Shown: positions 35,143 to 44,778, numbered from the stretch's first letter. The stretch is 64,000 nucleotides of DNA from an uncultured Paracoccaceae bacterium (GCA_947501555.1 CANMWG010000001.1:2542001-2606000); one strand, 5' to 3'. The notes: a model not told the origin generated them from the letters alone. Made by a program: numbers and translations.

Positions 35143-37128
35143 ATGCGTCTTTCGGCACTTTTCATTCGGCTCATCGTCTTTGCAGCGGCAGGGTTCATGT
35201 CGGTCGCAGCGTCCCGGACAGCCGTAGCGGTTGTTGAGGAACGGTCTGTGATCGCTGTGCAGGAAACCCTTGTTGATCAAGGATATGAATGGGCCTCGGT
35301 GTTGGGGGACGGGCTGCAGGTGATCCTTGAAGGGGAAGCGCCAACCGAGGCAGTGCGGTTCCGGGCGATTTCCGCCGCAGGTGGTATGGTCGACGCAAGC
35401 CGGGTGATTGACAACCTGTCTGTCACCGATTCGGAAATCATCGCCCCGCCTGAGTTTGCCATCGAAATCCTGCGAAACGACAGCGGGGTCTCGCTGATCG
35501 GATTGATCCCAGCGACAGCAAACCGCGAAGACCTCGCAGATCGAATCCAGGACATCGCGGATGGGCAGCCCGTGACTGACCTGCTTGAAGTCGGAGATTA
35601 TCCAGCACCTGACACCTGGCGGGACGCACTCAGCTACGCGCTACGTGCGCTTGAATTGCTGCCACGGTCAAAGATCTCGGTCAATGCGGACCGGGTGATC
35701 GTAAACGCGATCTCCGACAGCCCCGAAGAGAAACGGCGGCTTGAAACATCACTGGCACGGAACACACCCGATGGGGTGCGGCTGGCAGTAGACATCAGCG
35801 CGCCGCGGCCCGTGATCTCACCCTTCACGACACGGTTCACATTGGACGACACCGGTGCACGGTTTGACGCCTGTGCCGCAGACACCAGCGAAGCGGTGGC
35901 AGCAATCCTGGCGGCGGCATCCAAGGCAGGGTTCCAAGAACGGGCAAACTGCACATTGGCACTTGGGGCTCCATCGCGGACCTGGGGCGAAGCGGTGGCG
36001 ATGGCGATCACGGCTGTGGACGAAATAGGCGCAGGCACGGTGACAATTGCAGACACTGATATCACCTTGATCGCACCCATCGGCACCGGGCAACGGACAT
36101 TCGACAACGCAGTCGGGCGGCTGGAAAACGCCCTGCCCGAGGCCTTTGCGCTGCGGTCGGAACTGCTGGTGCAACCCGAAGAAACAACAGTTGAAATTCC
36201 GCAATTCACTGGGACACTCAGCCCCGAAGGCGTGGTGCAACTGCGCGGGCGGGTGCCCGATGACGTCACCAATACGGTGGTCAAAAACTACGCCAGTGCG
36301 CGCTTCGGACAACGGCAACTGATCATGGGAACGCGGGTGGTTGAAGGGCTACCCACAGGGTGGTCGATCCGGGTTCTTGCCGGGATCGAGGCATTGTCAG
36401 AACTTTCCAATGGATCAGTCGAGGTCGGACCGGACACGTTTGAGGTCCGGGGGAACACTGGGAACCCAGACGCCAGCGGTGAAATCTCGCGGCTTCTGAT
36501 CGAAAAGCTGGGACAAGGTGCGGACTTCGAAATCGACGTGAGTTATGTGGAAGAACTCGACCCGGTCGCAGGGCTGCCCACACCAGAAGAATGCATTGCA
36601 CAGATCAATAGTGTGACCGAAATCCGGAAAATCACCTTCGACCCAAGCTCGGCCGATATCACAGCGGCAACGACACCCGTAGTGGATGAAATCGCCGAAA
36701 TTCTGCAAAACTGCGGCGACCTGCGGATCCGGGTCTCAGGATACACCGACAGCCAAGGGCGCGAAGTGATGAACCAGCAGTTGTCGCAAGACCGGGCAGA
36801 CGCGGTTCTGACAGCTCTGCGGGCACGGCGGGTGCCTGTATCCACTTTTGAGGCCATCGGCTATGGTGAGGAAAACCCGATTGCCAATAACGACACCGAA
36901 GAAGGGCGCGAAGCGAACAGACGGATCGAATTTGACCTGATCATACCCGCGCCCGCGCCCGAAGATACCAATGCACTTGACGAAATTGCAGACGAAATAC
37001 TGAACCAGAACGCAGCTGAGGCGGACGACGTCGAAGCGCCGCAAGACACGACCGACGCGGAAACGGAACCCGAAGCCGAAGCTCAAGACGAAACGGCAAC
37101 GGATACCGAAGCGACCGACAGCGAATAA
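35143..37128 (+). CDS. OmpA-family protein with repeated BON-like domains
   Basis: Exported protein of 661 residues. A signal peptide (residues 1-29, ending RTAVA) precedes several BON-like alpha/beta units that bind membranes or sugars (one begins YEWASVLGDGLQVILEGEAP). An OmpA C-terminal peptidoglycan-binding domain occupies about residues 490-600 (ITFDPSSADI, VSGYTDSQG, LSQDRADAVLTAL, GYGEENPIANN, NRRIEFDLI), and the last 50 residues form an acidic Glu/Asp/Thr tail. Likely an envelope-anchoring protein. A coiled-coil membrane protein follows 14 bases later and may act with it. Confidence 0.87.
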   Translation: MRLSALFIRLIVFAAAGFMSVAASRTAVAVVEERSVIAVQETLVDQGYEWASVLGDGLQVILEGEAPTEAVRFRAISAAGGMVDASRVIDNLSVTDSEIIAPPEFAIEILRNDSGVSLIGLIPATANREDLADRIQDIADGQPVTDLLEVGDYPAPDTWRDALSYALRALELLPRSKISVNADRVIVNAISDSPEEKRRLETSLARNTPDGVRLAVDISAPRPVISPFTTRFTLDDTGARFDACAADTSEAVAAILAAASKAGFQERANCTLALGAPSRTWGEAVAMAITAVDEIGAGTVTIADTDITLIAPIGTGQRTFDNAVGRLENALPEAFALRSELLVQPEETTVEIPQFTGTLSPEGVVQLRGRVPDDVTNTVVKNYASARFGQRQLIMGTRVVEGLPTGWSIRVLAGIEALSELSNGSVEVGPDTFEVRGNTGNPDASGEISRLLIEKLGQGADFEIDVSYVEELDPVAGLPTPEECIAQINSVTEIRKITFDPSSADITAATTPVVDEIAEILQNCGDLRIRVSGYTDSQGREVMNQQLSQDRADAVLTALRARRVPVSTFEAIGYGEENPIANNDTEEGREANRRIEFDLIIPAPAPEDTNALDEIADEILNQNAAEADDVEAPQDTTDAETEPEAEAQDETATDTEATDSE

Positions 37129-37142
37129 CGAAGGCCAAAACG

Positions 37143-37469
37143 TTGAACAGAACCGAATTCATCATAGCCACCGCCGTGATCCTTTTTGTGGCCTTCATGC
37201 TGGGCTGGTTTGCCAGCTGGCTGGTCAACCGGTTTACGCGGGTGACCAAGGCGGAAGTGGGCGAACTCGACAAAATGGCACAAGCGTTGCACGAGGCAGA
37301 AGAAACGCGGGATCAGGCGATCACCTATCTGCAACAGCGCGAAGCCGAGATGACCAACCAGCTCAGCCAAACCGAGGCCGAACTGCGGGCAGCCATGGAC
37401 GGGCTACGCGAAGCGCGGCGCGAAGCTGAAGAGTTGCGCGCCTATTTGGAGCGGGTCGGCGCCGGTTAG
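37143..37469 (+). CDS. single-span coiled-coil membrane protein
   Basis: A 108-residue protein with a membrane helix at residues 6-28 (FIIATAVILFVAFMLGWFAS), then a continuous coiled coil rich in Glu, Ala, Gln and Arg with heptads (about residues 38-105). Family name unknown. It starts with TTG at 37143 after GAAGG, only 14 bases after the OmpA gene, so the pair is probably cotranscribed. Perhaps an envelope scaffold. Confidence 0.8.
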   Translation: MNRTEFIIATAVILFVAFMLGWFASWLVNRFTRVTKAEVGELDKMAQALHEAEETRDQAITYLQQREAEMTNQLSQTEAELRAAMDGLREARREAEELRAYLERVGAG

Positions 37470-37663
37470 AGACGGCCTGCCGATCAAAGAATGCGGTCAG
37501 CTATGCGGACAAGGCACCATTTCGCGGCGATTGCGCCAATGTCTGCTTCGGTGCGTATCGCATGGATGATCAATGAATCTACAAAGCCGCATGCCATGGA
37601 TTTTTTAAATCAAAGATGATACCGCTTACGATGAACGCCTAGAGTTCAAGCCGCCGTAAAACC

Positions 37664-38911
37664 TCAGCCAAGATCACAGGATGGCTCGCGAATGCATTGG
37701 GCAAGAGCTTGATTAGTACCTTCGTCGTAGTTTCCATCAATCTCACCCTGAAAAACCCCCAGCTGCTTCAGGATCCGCTGGATACGAGCGATTCGATCTG
37801 GCTCGAGCTCGCCGAAAACTCGATTAAAATCAGTCATTGCCAAATCAACATTTCGATCACTGGCATGAAATAAACCTCGTGTCCAAAAAGCAATTATGCT
37901 GTCTGAACCAATTTCATTGTCGTCATTTAACTGCGCCTGCACCACCAAAATATCAAACGCCCTCAACGCATCCGAATGACGCCCCATAGATGCCAAAACT
38001 TCTCCCTTTGCCGACAAGCCCAAAACGTCTGTTGGCATATGATTAATCCATGCTTCAGAAGCTATTAGAGCTGCATCGTTGTCGCCAGTGTCGCGGTGAA
38101 TATCAGTTATGAGCTTTAGTACATCACGTCTAAAATCAGGCAAAGACTCGAGCAATTGAGCGTTTGAAGATCGATAGTAACCGGTAACGATTTCTCGCCT
38201 GCTGCGGATCAAGGCTTCGTGCCGTCCACCTGCCATAAGCTCTTCTGCTAGCACCGAAAGATCGGCAAGCGCTTCATCTGCTAACTTAAGTTCCCAGAGA
38301 AACTCGGCTCTTTGGAACTGAATCAGATGTGGGTACAGCGCCTCATCTATTGCCCTGTCCCAATCGACAAACGCACGCTCCATATCACCAAGCCGCGCAA
38401 ACACCTCTGCTCGCGCAACCAAAAGTTCTGGATCGAAGGGTCGATGCTCTAACCCTTTGTTTAGTATCGGGATGAAATTTGGTAGATCATCTTCGAAAAT
38501 CATCGCTATATCAGCAAGAAAGTCCTTCATTCCGCGTAGTGCTATTTCACTGTCTACAAAGTTTGTTTTCGCTATCAAAAAAAAATTCATTGCCAGCGCA
38601 TAGCGCCCTGCCTGCAATTGCGCCTCGCCCATCGCTAGCAGTAATTCTGCCCCGCCTGTGCCGGTCAGATTTGCGTCAGCGCCTGCCACTTCGAAATCAC
38701 CAACTTCACCGCGTAGCTCTGCGATAATCGGCGGCAAATAGACTAGCTCACTATCGGTTGCTTCGCTTGACTTAAGCGCAGCATCGCAAGCCAAAATCTG
38801 CGCATCAATAATAGGGTTGGCTTCCAAACATTTGTCGACTGGCATCATGACTTGCTGTGCTTGCAATATTGCTGCAAAACAGCAGAAGAATAGTGCCCAA
38901 GATCTGGTCAT
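37664..38911 (-). CDS. exported TPR protein with peptidoglycan-binding-like C terminus
   Basis: Exported protein of 415 residues: signal peptide to about residue 19 (CFAAILQAQQ), then tetratricopeptide-like helical pairs (LLLAMGEAQLQAGRYALAMNFFLIAK, LLVARAEVFARLGDMERAFVDWDRAI, GEVLASMGRHSDALRAFDIL). The end, RIQRILKQLGVFQGEIDGNYDEGTNQAL, resembles the peptidoglycan-binding PG_binding_1 repeat. Base composition is clearly lower in GC than the neighbours, and its flanks (37470-37663 and 38912-39197) hold no gene, so acquisition by transfer is likely. Function unknown. Confidence 0.78.
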   Translation of the reverse strand: MTRSWALFFCCFAAILQAQQVMMPVDKCLEANPIIDAQILACDAALKSSEATDSELVYLPPIIAELRGEVGDFEVAGADANLTGTGGAELLLAMGEAQLQAGRYALAMNFFLIAKTNFVDSEIALRGMKDFLADIAMIFEDDLPNFIPILNKGLEHRPFDPELLVARAEVFARLGDMERAFVDWDRAIDEALYPHLIQFQRAEFLWELKLADEALADLSVLAEELMAGGRHEALIRSRREIVTGYYRSSNAQLLESLPDFRRDVLKLITDIHRDTGDNDAALIASEAWINHMPTDVLGLSAKGEVLASMGRHSDALRAFDILVVQAQLNDDNEIGSDSIIAFWTRGLFHASDRNVDLAMTDFNRVFGELEPDRIARIQRILKQLGVFQGEIDGNYDEGTNQALAQCIREPSCDLG

Positions 38912-39157
38912 GTTTAGGGGCTCGTACTTTCAAAATATTATTCCCCATCAAGGAATAGCAAATCGTTAGCATTACGGGAAGCAGACACTAGCTGCACCGC
39001 AGAAATTCGACAAAGAGGGCTAAAATCAGACCTTCGCCGCAATCTGCAAAAGCGGTTTCCTTCAGAAACATCCTCCCCCCTCTCGAATAGCATCCCATCC
39101 GTAGACGAAGTCTGCACCTGCGCCACTTTTCAACATTGGGGTCAAATGAAAAACATA

Positions 39158-39186
39158 TGTACGCTGTATGTACGCATTCTGTACGC
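39158..39186. repeat. three direct TGTACGC repeats with an 11-base period
   Basis: TGTACGC occurs at 39158-39164, 39169-39175 and 39180-39186, exactly 11 bases apart, just before the end of tsaC and within the gap beside the AT-richer TPR gene. About one helical turn apart, so all copies face one side of the DNA. Could be a binding array or a short slip-derived repeat. Confidence 0.5.
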
Positions 39187-39197
39187 AATCTTGCAGG

Positions 39198-40145
39198 TCA
39201 ACGTGGTGCGGCGGCGCGTCTCAAACGATCATTGATCGCCCTGCCCAATCCATGGTCAGGGACAGGCGACACGGCGATCTTTGCGGCCCCCATCGCATCC
39301 AATTGATGCAAGCATTCAAACAATCGGGCGGCCGCCTCTGTCAGATCACCCGACGGGGATAGGTTCAATACGGCTTCAACCGGTCCAAACCCCAATAAAA
39401 ACTCATCTTTTTTGGCCTCTATCGCATTCAACCGAACGGTCCCTAAAGGCGCATAATGCGATGCCAACTGGCCCGGCGCAGAGGGCGTTTCCGGATCCGC
39501 CCCGCGGGTCAAAGGCGCACCCAAACAGGCCTCCAAAGCCTCAGCCGAGATACCACCTGCGCGCAAAAGGCTCGGGCGATCCACACAAGACACAATCGTT
39601 GATTCAAGCCCAACCTGGCACGGACCACCATCAATCAACCCATTGATTTTAAGCTTTAATCCGTCAACCACATGCGTCGCCGTCGTCGGGCTAATCCGCC
39701 CCGAAGGATTGGCCGAAGGCGCGGCAATTGGCCCCTCAAACGCACGTAACAGCCCCTGCGCGACCGGATGATCCGGCAGCCTGACGGCCAATGTATCCAA
39801 CCCGGCCGTCACTAGTTTTGAGATACCGGCGTCAGGCCGTAAAGGCAGCACCAGCGTCAAAGCTCCTGGCCAGAATGCCGTCGCCAATACACGGGATGCA
39901 TCATTAAAAACACAGAGCTTTTCCGCATCTTCCAGACTGGCCAAATGCACAATCAAAGGATTGAAACTGGGCCTGCCCTTCGCCTCAAAAATGCGCGCAA
40001 CCGCCGTATCATCGCGCGCATCCGCCCCCAAACCGTAGACCGTCTCTGTCGGAAATGAGACCAGCCCGCCGCTGCGCAAAAGCGCGGCAGCGTTGACCAA
40101 TCCTTCAGGATCAGTTGGAATTATCCGGAATGTCGCATCATTCAT
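39198..40145 (-). CDS. tsaC: L-threonylcarbamoyladenylate synthase (Sua5 type)
   Basis: Makes threonylcarbamoyl-AMP for the t6A modification at position 37 of ANN-decoding tRNAs. The 315-residue length includes the YrdC domain (VSFPTETVYGLGADA, KGRPSFNPLIVHL, AAPSANPSGRISPTTATHV) and the C-terminal Sua5 domain (PGQLASHYAPLGTVRL). Single gene on the minus strand; its promoter lies in the 40146-40260 gap, divergent from the acyl-CoA dehydrogenase. Confidence 0.93.
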   Translation of the reverse strand: MNDATFRIIPTDPEGLVNAAALLRSGGLVSFPTETVYGLGADARDDTAVARIFEAKGRPSFNPLIVHLASLEDAEKLCVFNDASRVLATAFWPGALTLVLPLRPDAGISKLVTAGLDTLAVRLPDHPVAQGLLRAFEGPIAAPSANPSGRISPTTATHVVDGLKLKINGLIDGGPCQVGLESTIVSCVDRPSLLRAGGISAEALEACLGAPLTRGADPETPSAPGQLASHYAPLGTVRLNAIEAKKDEFLLGFGPVEAVLNLSPSGDLTEAAARLFECLHQLDAMGAAKIAVSPVPDHGLGRAINDRLRRAAAPR

Positions 40146-40260
40146 GACGTGGCGTTTTGGTTGATGGGCCGTGGGGCTCGGTTAGATTGGCAACAAGTTT
40201 TAGATGCATAGACTCGCGCACTCACTTTGCCAAGATGTCGCGAAATTCGGAGATAAAACA

Positions 40261-41964
40261 ATGCCTTATCGCGCACCTGTCGGCGACTTTCGTTTCTTGA
40301 TGGACCATGTGGTCGGTTTCGATGAAGTCGTCAGCACCGCGCGCTTTGCCGAAAGCACGCCGGACATGGTTGATGCGATCCTAACTGAAGCGGCCAAGCT
40401 CAGCGAAGAAATCCTCGCACCGCTCAACCGCGCTGGCGACCTGCATCCCGCCCATTTGGACAACGGCGTCGTGCGCACGTCACCTGGGTTTGCAGAAGGA
40501 TACAAAGCCATCGCGGAAGGCGGCTGGATCGGCATGTCGGCGTCGCCGGAAAATGGCGGCATGGGCCTGCCCATGGCTCTCACGACGGCCGTGAATGAAA
40601 TGATGTCCAGCGCCTGCCTGTCCCTTCAGCTTAACCCTTTGATGTCGCAAGGACAAATTGAAGCGTTAGAGCATCACGCATCGGATACGATCAAAGCGGT
40701 TTACCTGCCTAAACTTATCTCGGGCGAATGGTGCGGGACGATGAACCTGACTGAACCGCAGGCGGGGTCTGACGTTGGCGCGCTTCGCTCTAAGGCTGAA
40801 CCCAATGGCGATGGCAGCTACGCGATCACTGGCCAGAAAATCTACATCAGCTGGGCCGACAATGATTTCACCGAAAACGTCTGCCACCTTGTGCTGGCGC
40901 GCCTTCCCGACAGCGTGCCTGGCACCAAGGGGATCAGTCTGTTTATGGTACCCAAATTCATCCCCGATAGCGACGGAAACCCCGGCGAAAAGAATGACTT
41001 ACGGGTCGTCAGTTTGGAACATAAACTCGGGTTACACGGCTCACCGACCGCAGTGATGGAATATTCTGGGGCCAAAGGTTGGCTCGTGGGTCCCGAAAAC
41101 GGGGGCATGGCTGCAATGTTCACCATGATGAACAACGCCCGGCTCGGCGTCGGCGTGCAAGGTATCGGCGCGGCAGAGGCCGCTTTGCAACACGCGCTCG
41201 CCTACGCCCAAGAGCGCAAGCAGGGTAAGGCAGCGGGCACTGGTACCATCATTGAACACGCGGACGTGCGCCGCATGCTCACCACGATGAAGGCTGACAT
41301 TTTTACGGCCCGTGCCATCGCAATGATGAATGCAGTCGCGATCGATATGGCGCTTGCAACCGGTGATGCGGGATGGGCTGCCCGGGCCGCTTTTCTGACG
41401 CCCATTGGAAAAGCTTTTGGCACAGACACTGGCATTGAGTGCGCCAGCACAGGCGTACAAATCCATGGAGGCATGGGCTTTGTGGAAGAAACGGGTGCGG
41501 CACAATTCTCACGCGATGTGCGTGTCACAGCGATCTACGAAGGGACCAATGGCATCCAGGCGATGGACTTGGTTGCCCGCAAACTGATGGACGGTGGCGA
41601 GGCGGCTTTCCGTTTGCTTGAGGAAATTGAAGAGGGGGCAGAGGCCGCCAAAACGACGTATCCAGAACTCGCCGAAGCCGTGTGGCAAGCCGCCGAGACA
41701 TTGCGCGAAACAACCGAATGGCTTGTCGGGCAAACCGATCTGAACAACCGGTTTGCAGGTGCGGTGCCCTACTTGCGTGCCTTTGCAAGGGTCTTGGGCG
41801 GCCATGTGCACTTGGCGGCGGCGATGCACTGCGATGAGAAACGGCGCCGCTTGGCCACTTTCTATATCAAACGTCTCTTGCCAGAACATGTAGGGCTTTT
41901 GGCCCATGCCCGCGAAGGTGCGGACGACCTGATGGACATCACGGCCGATGATCTCGCGGCCTGA
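40261..41964 (+). CDS. acyl-CoA dehydrogenase with C-terminal extension (DmdC-like)
   Basis: FAD acyl-CoA dehydrogenase of 567 residues with the core domains (WCGTMNLTEPQAGSDVGALRSKA, ISGWAD-like region, GVQIHGGMGFVEETGAAQFSRDVRVTAIYEGTNGIQAMDLVARK) and a C-terminal extension of the acyl-CoA dehydrogenase C-terminal type. This long subgroup includes DmdC, the methylmercaptopropionyl-CoA dehydrogenase of DMSP demethylation in roseobacters, but also enzymes of fatty-acid oxidation; I do not assign dmdC. Start at 40261 (PYRAPVGDFRFLMDHV) is the family start, 57 bases inside a longer open frame. The next gene overlaps its end by 17 bases. Confidence 0.88.
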   Translation: MPYRAPVGDFRFLMDHVVGFDEVVSTARFAESTPDMVDAILTEAAKLSEEILAPLNRAGDLHPAHLDNGVVRTSPGFAEGYKAIAEGGWIGMSASPENGGMGLPMALTTAVNEMMSSACLSLQLNPLMSQGQIEALEHHASDTIKAVYLPKLISGEWCGTMNLTEPQAGSDVGALRSKAEPNGDGSYAITGQKIYISWADNDFTENVCHLVLARLPDSVPGTKGISLFMVPKFIPDSDGNPGEKNDLRVVSLEHKLGLHGSPTAVMEYSGAKGWLVGPENGGMAAMFTMMNNARLGVGVQGIGAAEAALQHALAYAQERKQGKAAGTGTIIEHADVRRMLTTMKADIFTARAIAMMNAVAIDMALATGDAGWAARAAFLTPIGKAFGTDTGIECASTGVQIHGGMGFVEETGAAQFSRDVRVTAIYEGTNGIQAMDLVARKLMDGGEAAFRLLEEIEEGAEAAKTTYPELAEAVWQAAETLRETTEWLVGQTDLNNRFAGAVPYLRAFARVLGGHVHLAAAMHCDEKRRRLATFYIKRLLPEHVGLLAHAREGADDLMDITADDLAA

Positions 41965-42727
41965 GCGCTGCTATTTTCTTTGCACAATGCCGCGTAGCGG
42001 CAGTACGATGCTGTGCAACTTGTTGACGCAAACGGGGGTAGCGGGCAGACCAAACTCGTTCTTCAGGCCACAGTCGATGGCAAATTTCGCGGCCAAGTGG
42101 GGGGTGCCCACACAAACGCTGGAAGGCTTCGACCAGGACTATATCGACACAGCTATTGACCGCGGAACGGCCGGCACGGGCTGCTTTGGCATGCGGATCA
42201 TGTGGACCAACAATATGCCGGGGCTGATAGGAAGGCTCGGTACATTATTCCCCAGCGCAGACAACGACTTAGACTGTCTTTGCACCGCCTTTGGCCCTCT
42301 CAAATTCATCCATTTATCCCGCGATGACAAAGTGGCCGAAGCCGTCTCGCTGGCCATGGCGGCCCAAACCGGCTTGTGGCACAAAAACGCAGATGGGAGC
42401 GAGCTTGAACGCTTAGCCCCGCATCAGGACCCGGTCTATGATCATGACCTCATCGCATCTGAATACGCTGAGGTCACTGAAGGCGATGCTGCGTGGCAGC
42501 AATGGTTCGCAACCAATAACATCACGCCTTGCCGGATCAGTTATGAAAACTTGTCAGCGGATCCTGCAGGCAATCTGTTCAAAATACTGGACTTTCTGGG
42601 GCTGGACAGCAGCGCGGCAAGAGGCATTACGCCCGGAACGGCAAAGCTTGCCACACCGCTTAGCCAGACCTGGGCCGCAAGGTTTCGGGCCGAGGCAGGG
42701 ATTGTGTCCAGTGATCCCCTTGCGTAA
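41948..42727 (+). CDS. Stf0-type sulfotransferase family protein
   Basis: Protein of 259 residues with the sulfotransferase P-loop-like start YFLCTMPRSGSTMLCNLLTQTG, the PAPS 5'-phosphosulfate motif (PRSGST), and the VAGRPNSFFRPQ continuation typical of the Stf0 family, plus KFIHLSRDDKVAEAVSLA as the 3'-phosphate motif. It would transfer sulfate from PAPS to a sugar or other acceptor in the cytosol; substrate unknown. Overlaps the dehydrogenase by 17 bases and lies 3 bases before the MBL hydrolase. Confidence 0.85.
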   Translation: MISRPERCYFLCTMPRSGSTMLCNLLTQTGVAGRPNSFFRPQSMANFAAKWGVPTQTLEGFDQDYIDTAIDRGTAGTGCFGMRIMWTNNMPGLIGRLGTLFPSADNDLDCLCTAFGPLKFIHLSRDDKVAEAVSLAMAAQTGLWHKNADGSELERLAPHQDPVYDHDLIASEYAEVTEGDAAWQQWFATNNITPCRISYENLSADPAGNLFKILDFLGLDSSAARGITPGTAKLATPLSQTWAARFRAEAGIVSSDPLA

Positions 42728-42730
42728 GTC

Positions 42731-43759
42731 ATGAACATGATCACATATCCATGGGACACCCCACCCGCCGAAGGCGCCAGTATCGAAATCGCCGAAGGCG
42801 TCCATTGGATCAGACTTCCGCTGCCGATGGCGCTGGATCACGTAAATGTCTACGCACTGGATGACGGGGACAGCTGGACGGTGATCGACACCGGTTTTGC
42901 CTCTAAACGCAGCCGCGCCATCTGGAATGCGGTGCTAGAGGGTCCCTTGGGTGGCAAGCCCGTTGGCCGGGTCATCGTCACCCACCACCACCCCGATCAC
43001 GTCGGGCTGGCCGGATGGTTTGTGCACAAAGGGGCTGTGCTGCACATGCCCCGCACCGCGTGGCTGATGGCCCGAATGCTGACACTGGATGTACAAGACA
43101 GCTACCCGCCAGAAACGCTGACATTCTACAAGCGCGCCGGGATGGACAAGGCCGTCTTCGACAAACGCAAGTCCGAGCGCCCCTTCAATTTCGCCGATTG
43201 CGTCGTGCCGCTCCCGCTTGGTTTCAACCGCCTGATCGAAGGTGGCACGATCCAGATGGGGGGCCGCACGTGGGACATCCGCATGGGCAACGGGCATGCA
43301 CCCGAACACGCCACATTCTGGAGCCGAGACGACAATCTGGTCATCGGTGGCGATCAACTGCTGCCGTCGATCAGCCCCAACCTTGGCGTCTACCCAACGG
43401 AACCCGAAGCCGACCCCGTCGCCGACTGGTTAGAGGCCTGCGAGCGGTTGCAACAATTTGCGCGCGACGATCAACTGGTCTTGGGCGGGCACAAACTCCC
43501 CTTTGTCGGCCTGCCCTTCCGTTTGCAGCAGATGATCGAGAACCATCACGGGGCCCTCGCGCGTTTGGCCGATTATCTGTCAGCGCCACGCAGTGCCGGC
43601 GATTGCTTTGCGCCGCTGTTCAAACGCGCCATTGGAGATGGGGAGTACGGGCTCGCGCTGGTTGAGGCTGTGGCTCATGTAAACCACCTGCATCAAACCG
43701 GGGTCATATCGCGCAACTTAGGCTCAGATGGCGCATGGCTCTATCAACGTAGTCCGTAA
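42731..43759 (+). CDS. MBL-fold metallo-hydrolase
   Basis: Metallo-beta-lactamase-fold hydrolase of 342 residues. Zinc ligands are in VTHHHPDHVGL (HxHxDH), the GHAPEHAT histidine, GGDQLLPSI aspartate and the GGHKLPF histidine; the fold ends in a winged-helix-like tail (AVAHVNHLHQTGVI), as in LACTB2-type hydrolases. Likely hydrolyses thioesters or similar. Third gene of the dehydrogenase - sulfotransferase - hydrolase run, so the three may degrade one sulfur- or CoA-linked compound; inference. Confidence 0.88.
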   Translation: MNMITYPWDTPPAEGASIEIAEGVHWIRLPLPMALDHVNVYALDDGDSWTVIDTGFASKRSRAIWNAVLEGPLGGKPVGRVIVTHHHPDHVGLAGWFVHKGAVLHMPRTAWLMARMLTLDVQDSYPPETLTFYKRAGMDKAVFDKRKSERPFNFADCVVPLPLGFNRLIEGGTIQMGGRTWDIRMGNGHAPEHATFWSRDDNLVIGGDQLLPSISPNLGVYPTEPEADPVADWLEACERLQQFARDDQLVLGGHKLPFVGLPFRLQQMIENHHGALARLADYLSAPRSAGDCFAPLFKRAIGDGEYGLALVEAVAHVNHLHQTGVISRNLGSDGAWLYQRSP

Positions 43760-43774
43760 AGGCGCGGCAATCAG

Positions 43775-44548
43775 TCAGTCGACCAGGACGGCGTCCTGCG
43801 ATTGGATCTCAAGCCCAGTCCGTAACAATTTGCAAAGCTTGTTGACAGGAAGTGCCGTCCATTTACCTCCATGTCCACACAAGGGTTCCGACGCCAACGC
43901 CCGGCCACCGTTGTCTAACAATCCCGACGCATAAAGCGTTGGCGCCACGCCATTTGATCCGTAGCGAAACGCATAGAGCGTTTCCCCATCCGAAAAGACA
44001 CAGGTGATCTTGACTGGACCTTCCCCTTGCGCGCTGCCAACCTGATCCAATGTCCTCTGCACCGCTCCGGCAGGATCTTGATCCAACCCGTTCTTCAGTA
44101 AGGTCAGAAAAATCATTTCGCTGTCTGTACTGCCCCGTCTGGCATCAAACAGATCATCCGGCAAAGCCGCCTCAAGCCGCCGCCGGATCGTTTTGAAATG
44201 CGGAATTTGTCCGTTGTGGCAGAACGACCAACGCCCATGGGTGAAAGGATGGCAATTGCTCCGGCTGGTTTCACCCATGGTCGAGGCGCGCACATGGGCG
44301 ATGAACAGGCGCGATCGCACCATCCGGCACAGGTTGGTCAGATTGTCATCTGCCCAAGCGGGCAGCACATCACGGTACAAGCCAGGTCGCGCATCGTCCC
44401 CGTACCAACTGATCCCAAACCCATCCCCATTGACCGCCAGCTTGGCTTCGGTTGCTTTTTGGCTCTGGGTCATCAACGAATGCGACGGGCGTACGACGAT
44501 GTTCTCAAGCGGTATTTCTGGGCCTGCATAGGCCGCTATTCGGCACAT
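43775..44548 (-). CDS. class II glutamine amidotransferase (YafJ-like)
   Basis: Ntn-type amidotransferase of 257 residues. The catalytic cysteine is residue 2 (MCRIAAYAG), exposed after removal of the initiator Met. Other marks are NGDGFGISWYG, RLFIAHVRASTMG, CHPFTHGRWSFCHNGQI and STDSEMIFL. The start at 44548 is fixed by the Cys2 rule; a longer frame to 44611 is rejected. The ATG overlaps the DUF6356 stop by one base. It is a stand-alone amidohydrolase; its partner or substrate is unknown. Confidence 0.9.
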   Translation of the reverse strand: MCRIAAYAGPEIPLENIVVRPSHSLMTQSQKATEAKLAVNGDGFGISWYGDDARPGLYRDVLPAWADDNLTNLCRMVRSRLFIAHVRASTMGETSRSNCHPFTHGRWSFCHNGQIPHFKTIRRRLEAALPDDLFDARRGSTDSEMIFLTLLKNGLDQDPAGAVQRTLDQVGSAQGEGPVKITCVFSDGETLYAFRYGSNGVAPTLYASGLLDNGGRALASEPLCGHGGKWTALPVNKLCKLLRTGLEIQSQDAVLVD

Positions 44549-44778
44549 CAGTGACGGCTTTCGATACGTGCGTGTAAACGGCGCAAAATGCGGCTGGCTG
44601 TTGTCTCGCAAAGCGCGGGCACTAGGGCATGGATCACTGCAGCGGCCGCCGCAACCGCAAGCCAGAACGCGAACCCAAATGCAAAGCGCATATGGCCGAA
44701 GTAGGTTTCATTCACCGATGCTGGGTGATCGAGAAACAGGGTAGCAATGGGGCTGCGGGGGCGGGTGCTTTCTGACAT
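44548..44778 (-). CDS. DUF6356 membrane protein
   Basis: Protein of 76 residues with the conserved start LFLDHPASVNETYFGHMRFA, one membrane segment (FGFAFWLAVAAAAAVIHAL) and the tail ETTASRILRRLHARIESR, the pattern of DUF6356. Start at 44778 has GAAGG upstream; a start 12 bases earlier is possible. Its stop overlaps the amidotransferase start (TGATG). Function unknown. Confidence 0.85.
   Translation of the reverse strand: MSESTRPRSPIATLFLDHPASVNETYFGHMRFAFGFAFWLAVAAAAAVIHALVPALCETTASRILRRLHARIESRH

Noticed and set aside
35634..36318. Minus-strand frames of 165-216 codons opposite the OmpA gene
   Set aside because: Antisense of a gene with signal peptide and OmpA domain; residue composition (Ser/Arg-rich) is typical of a shadow frame.
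38938..39188. Two short minus-strand frames in the gap before tsaC
   Set aside because: No ribosome sites, no similarity and overlapping frames; treated as empty flank of the TPR gene.
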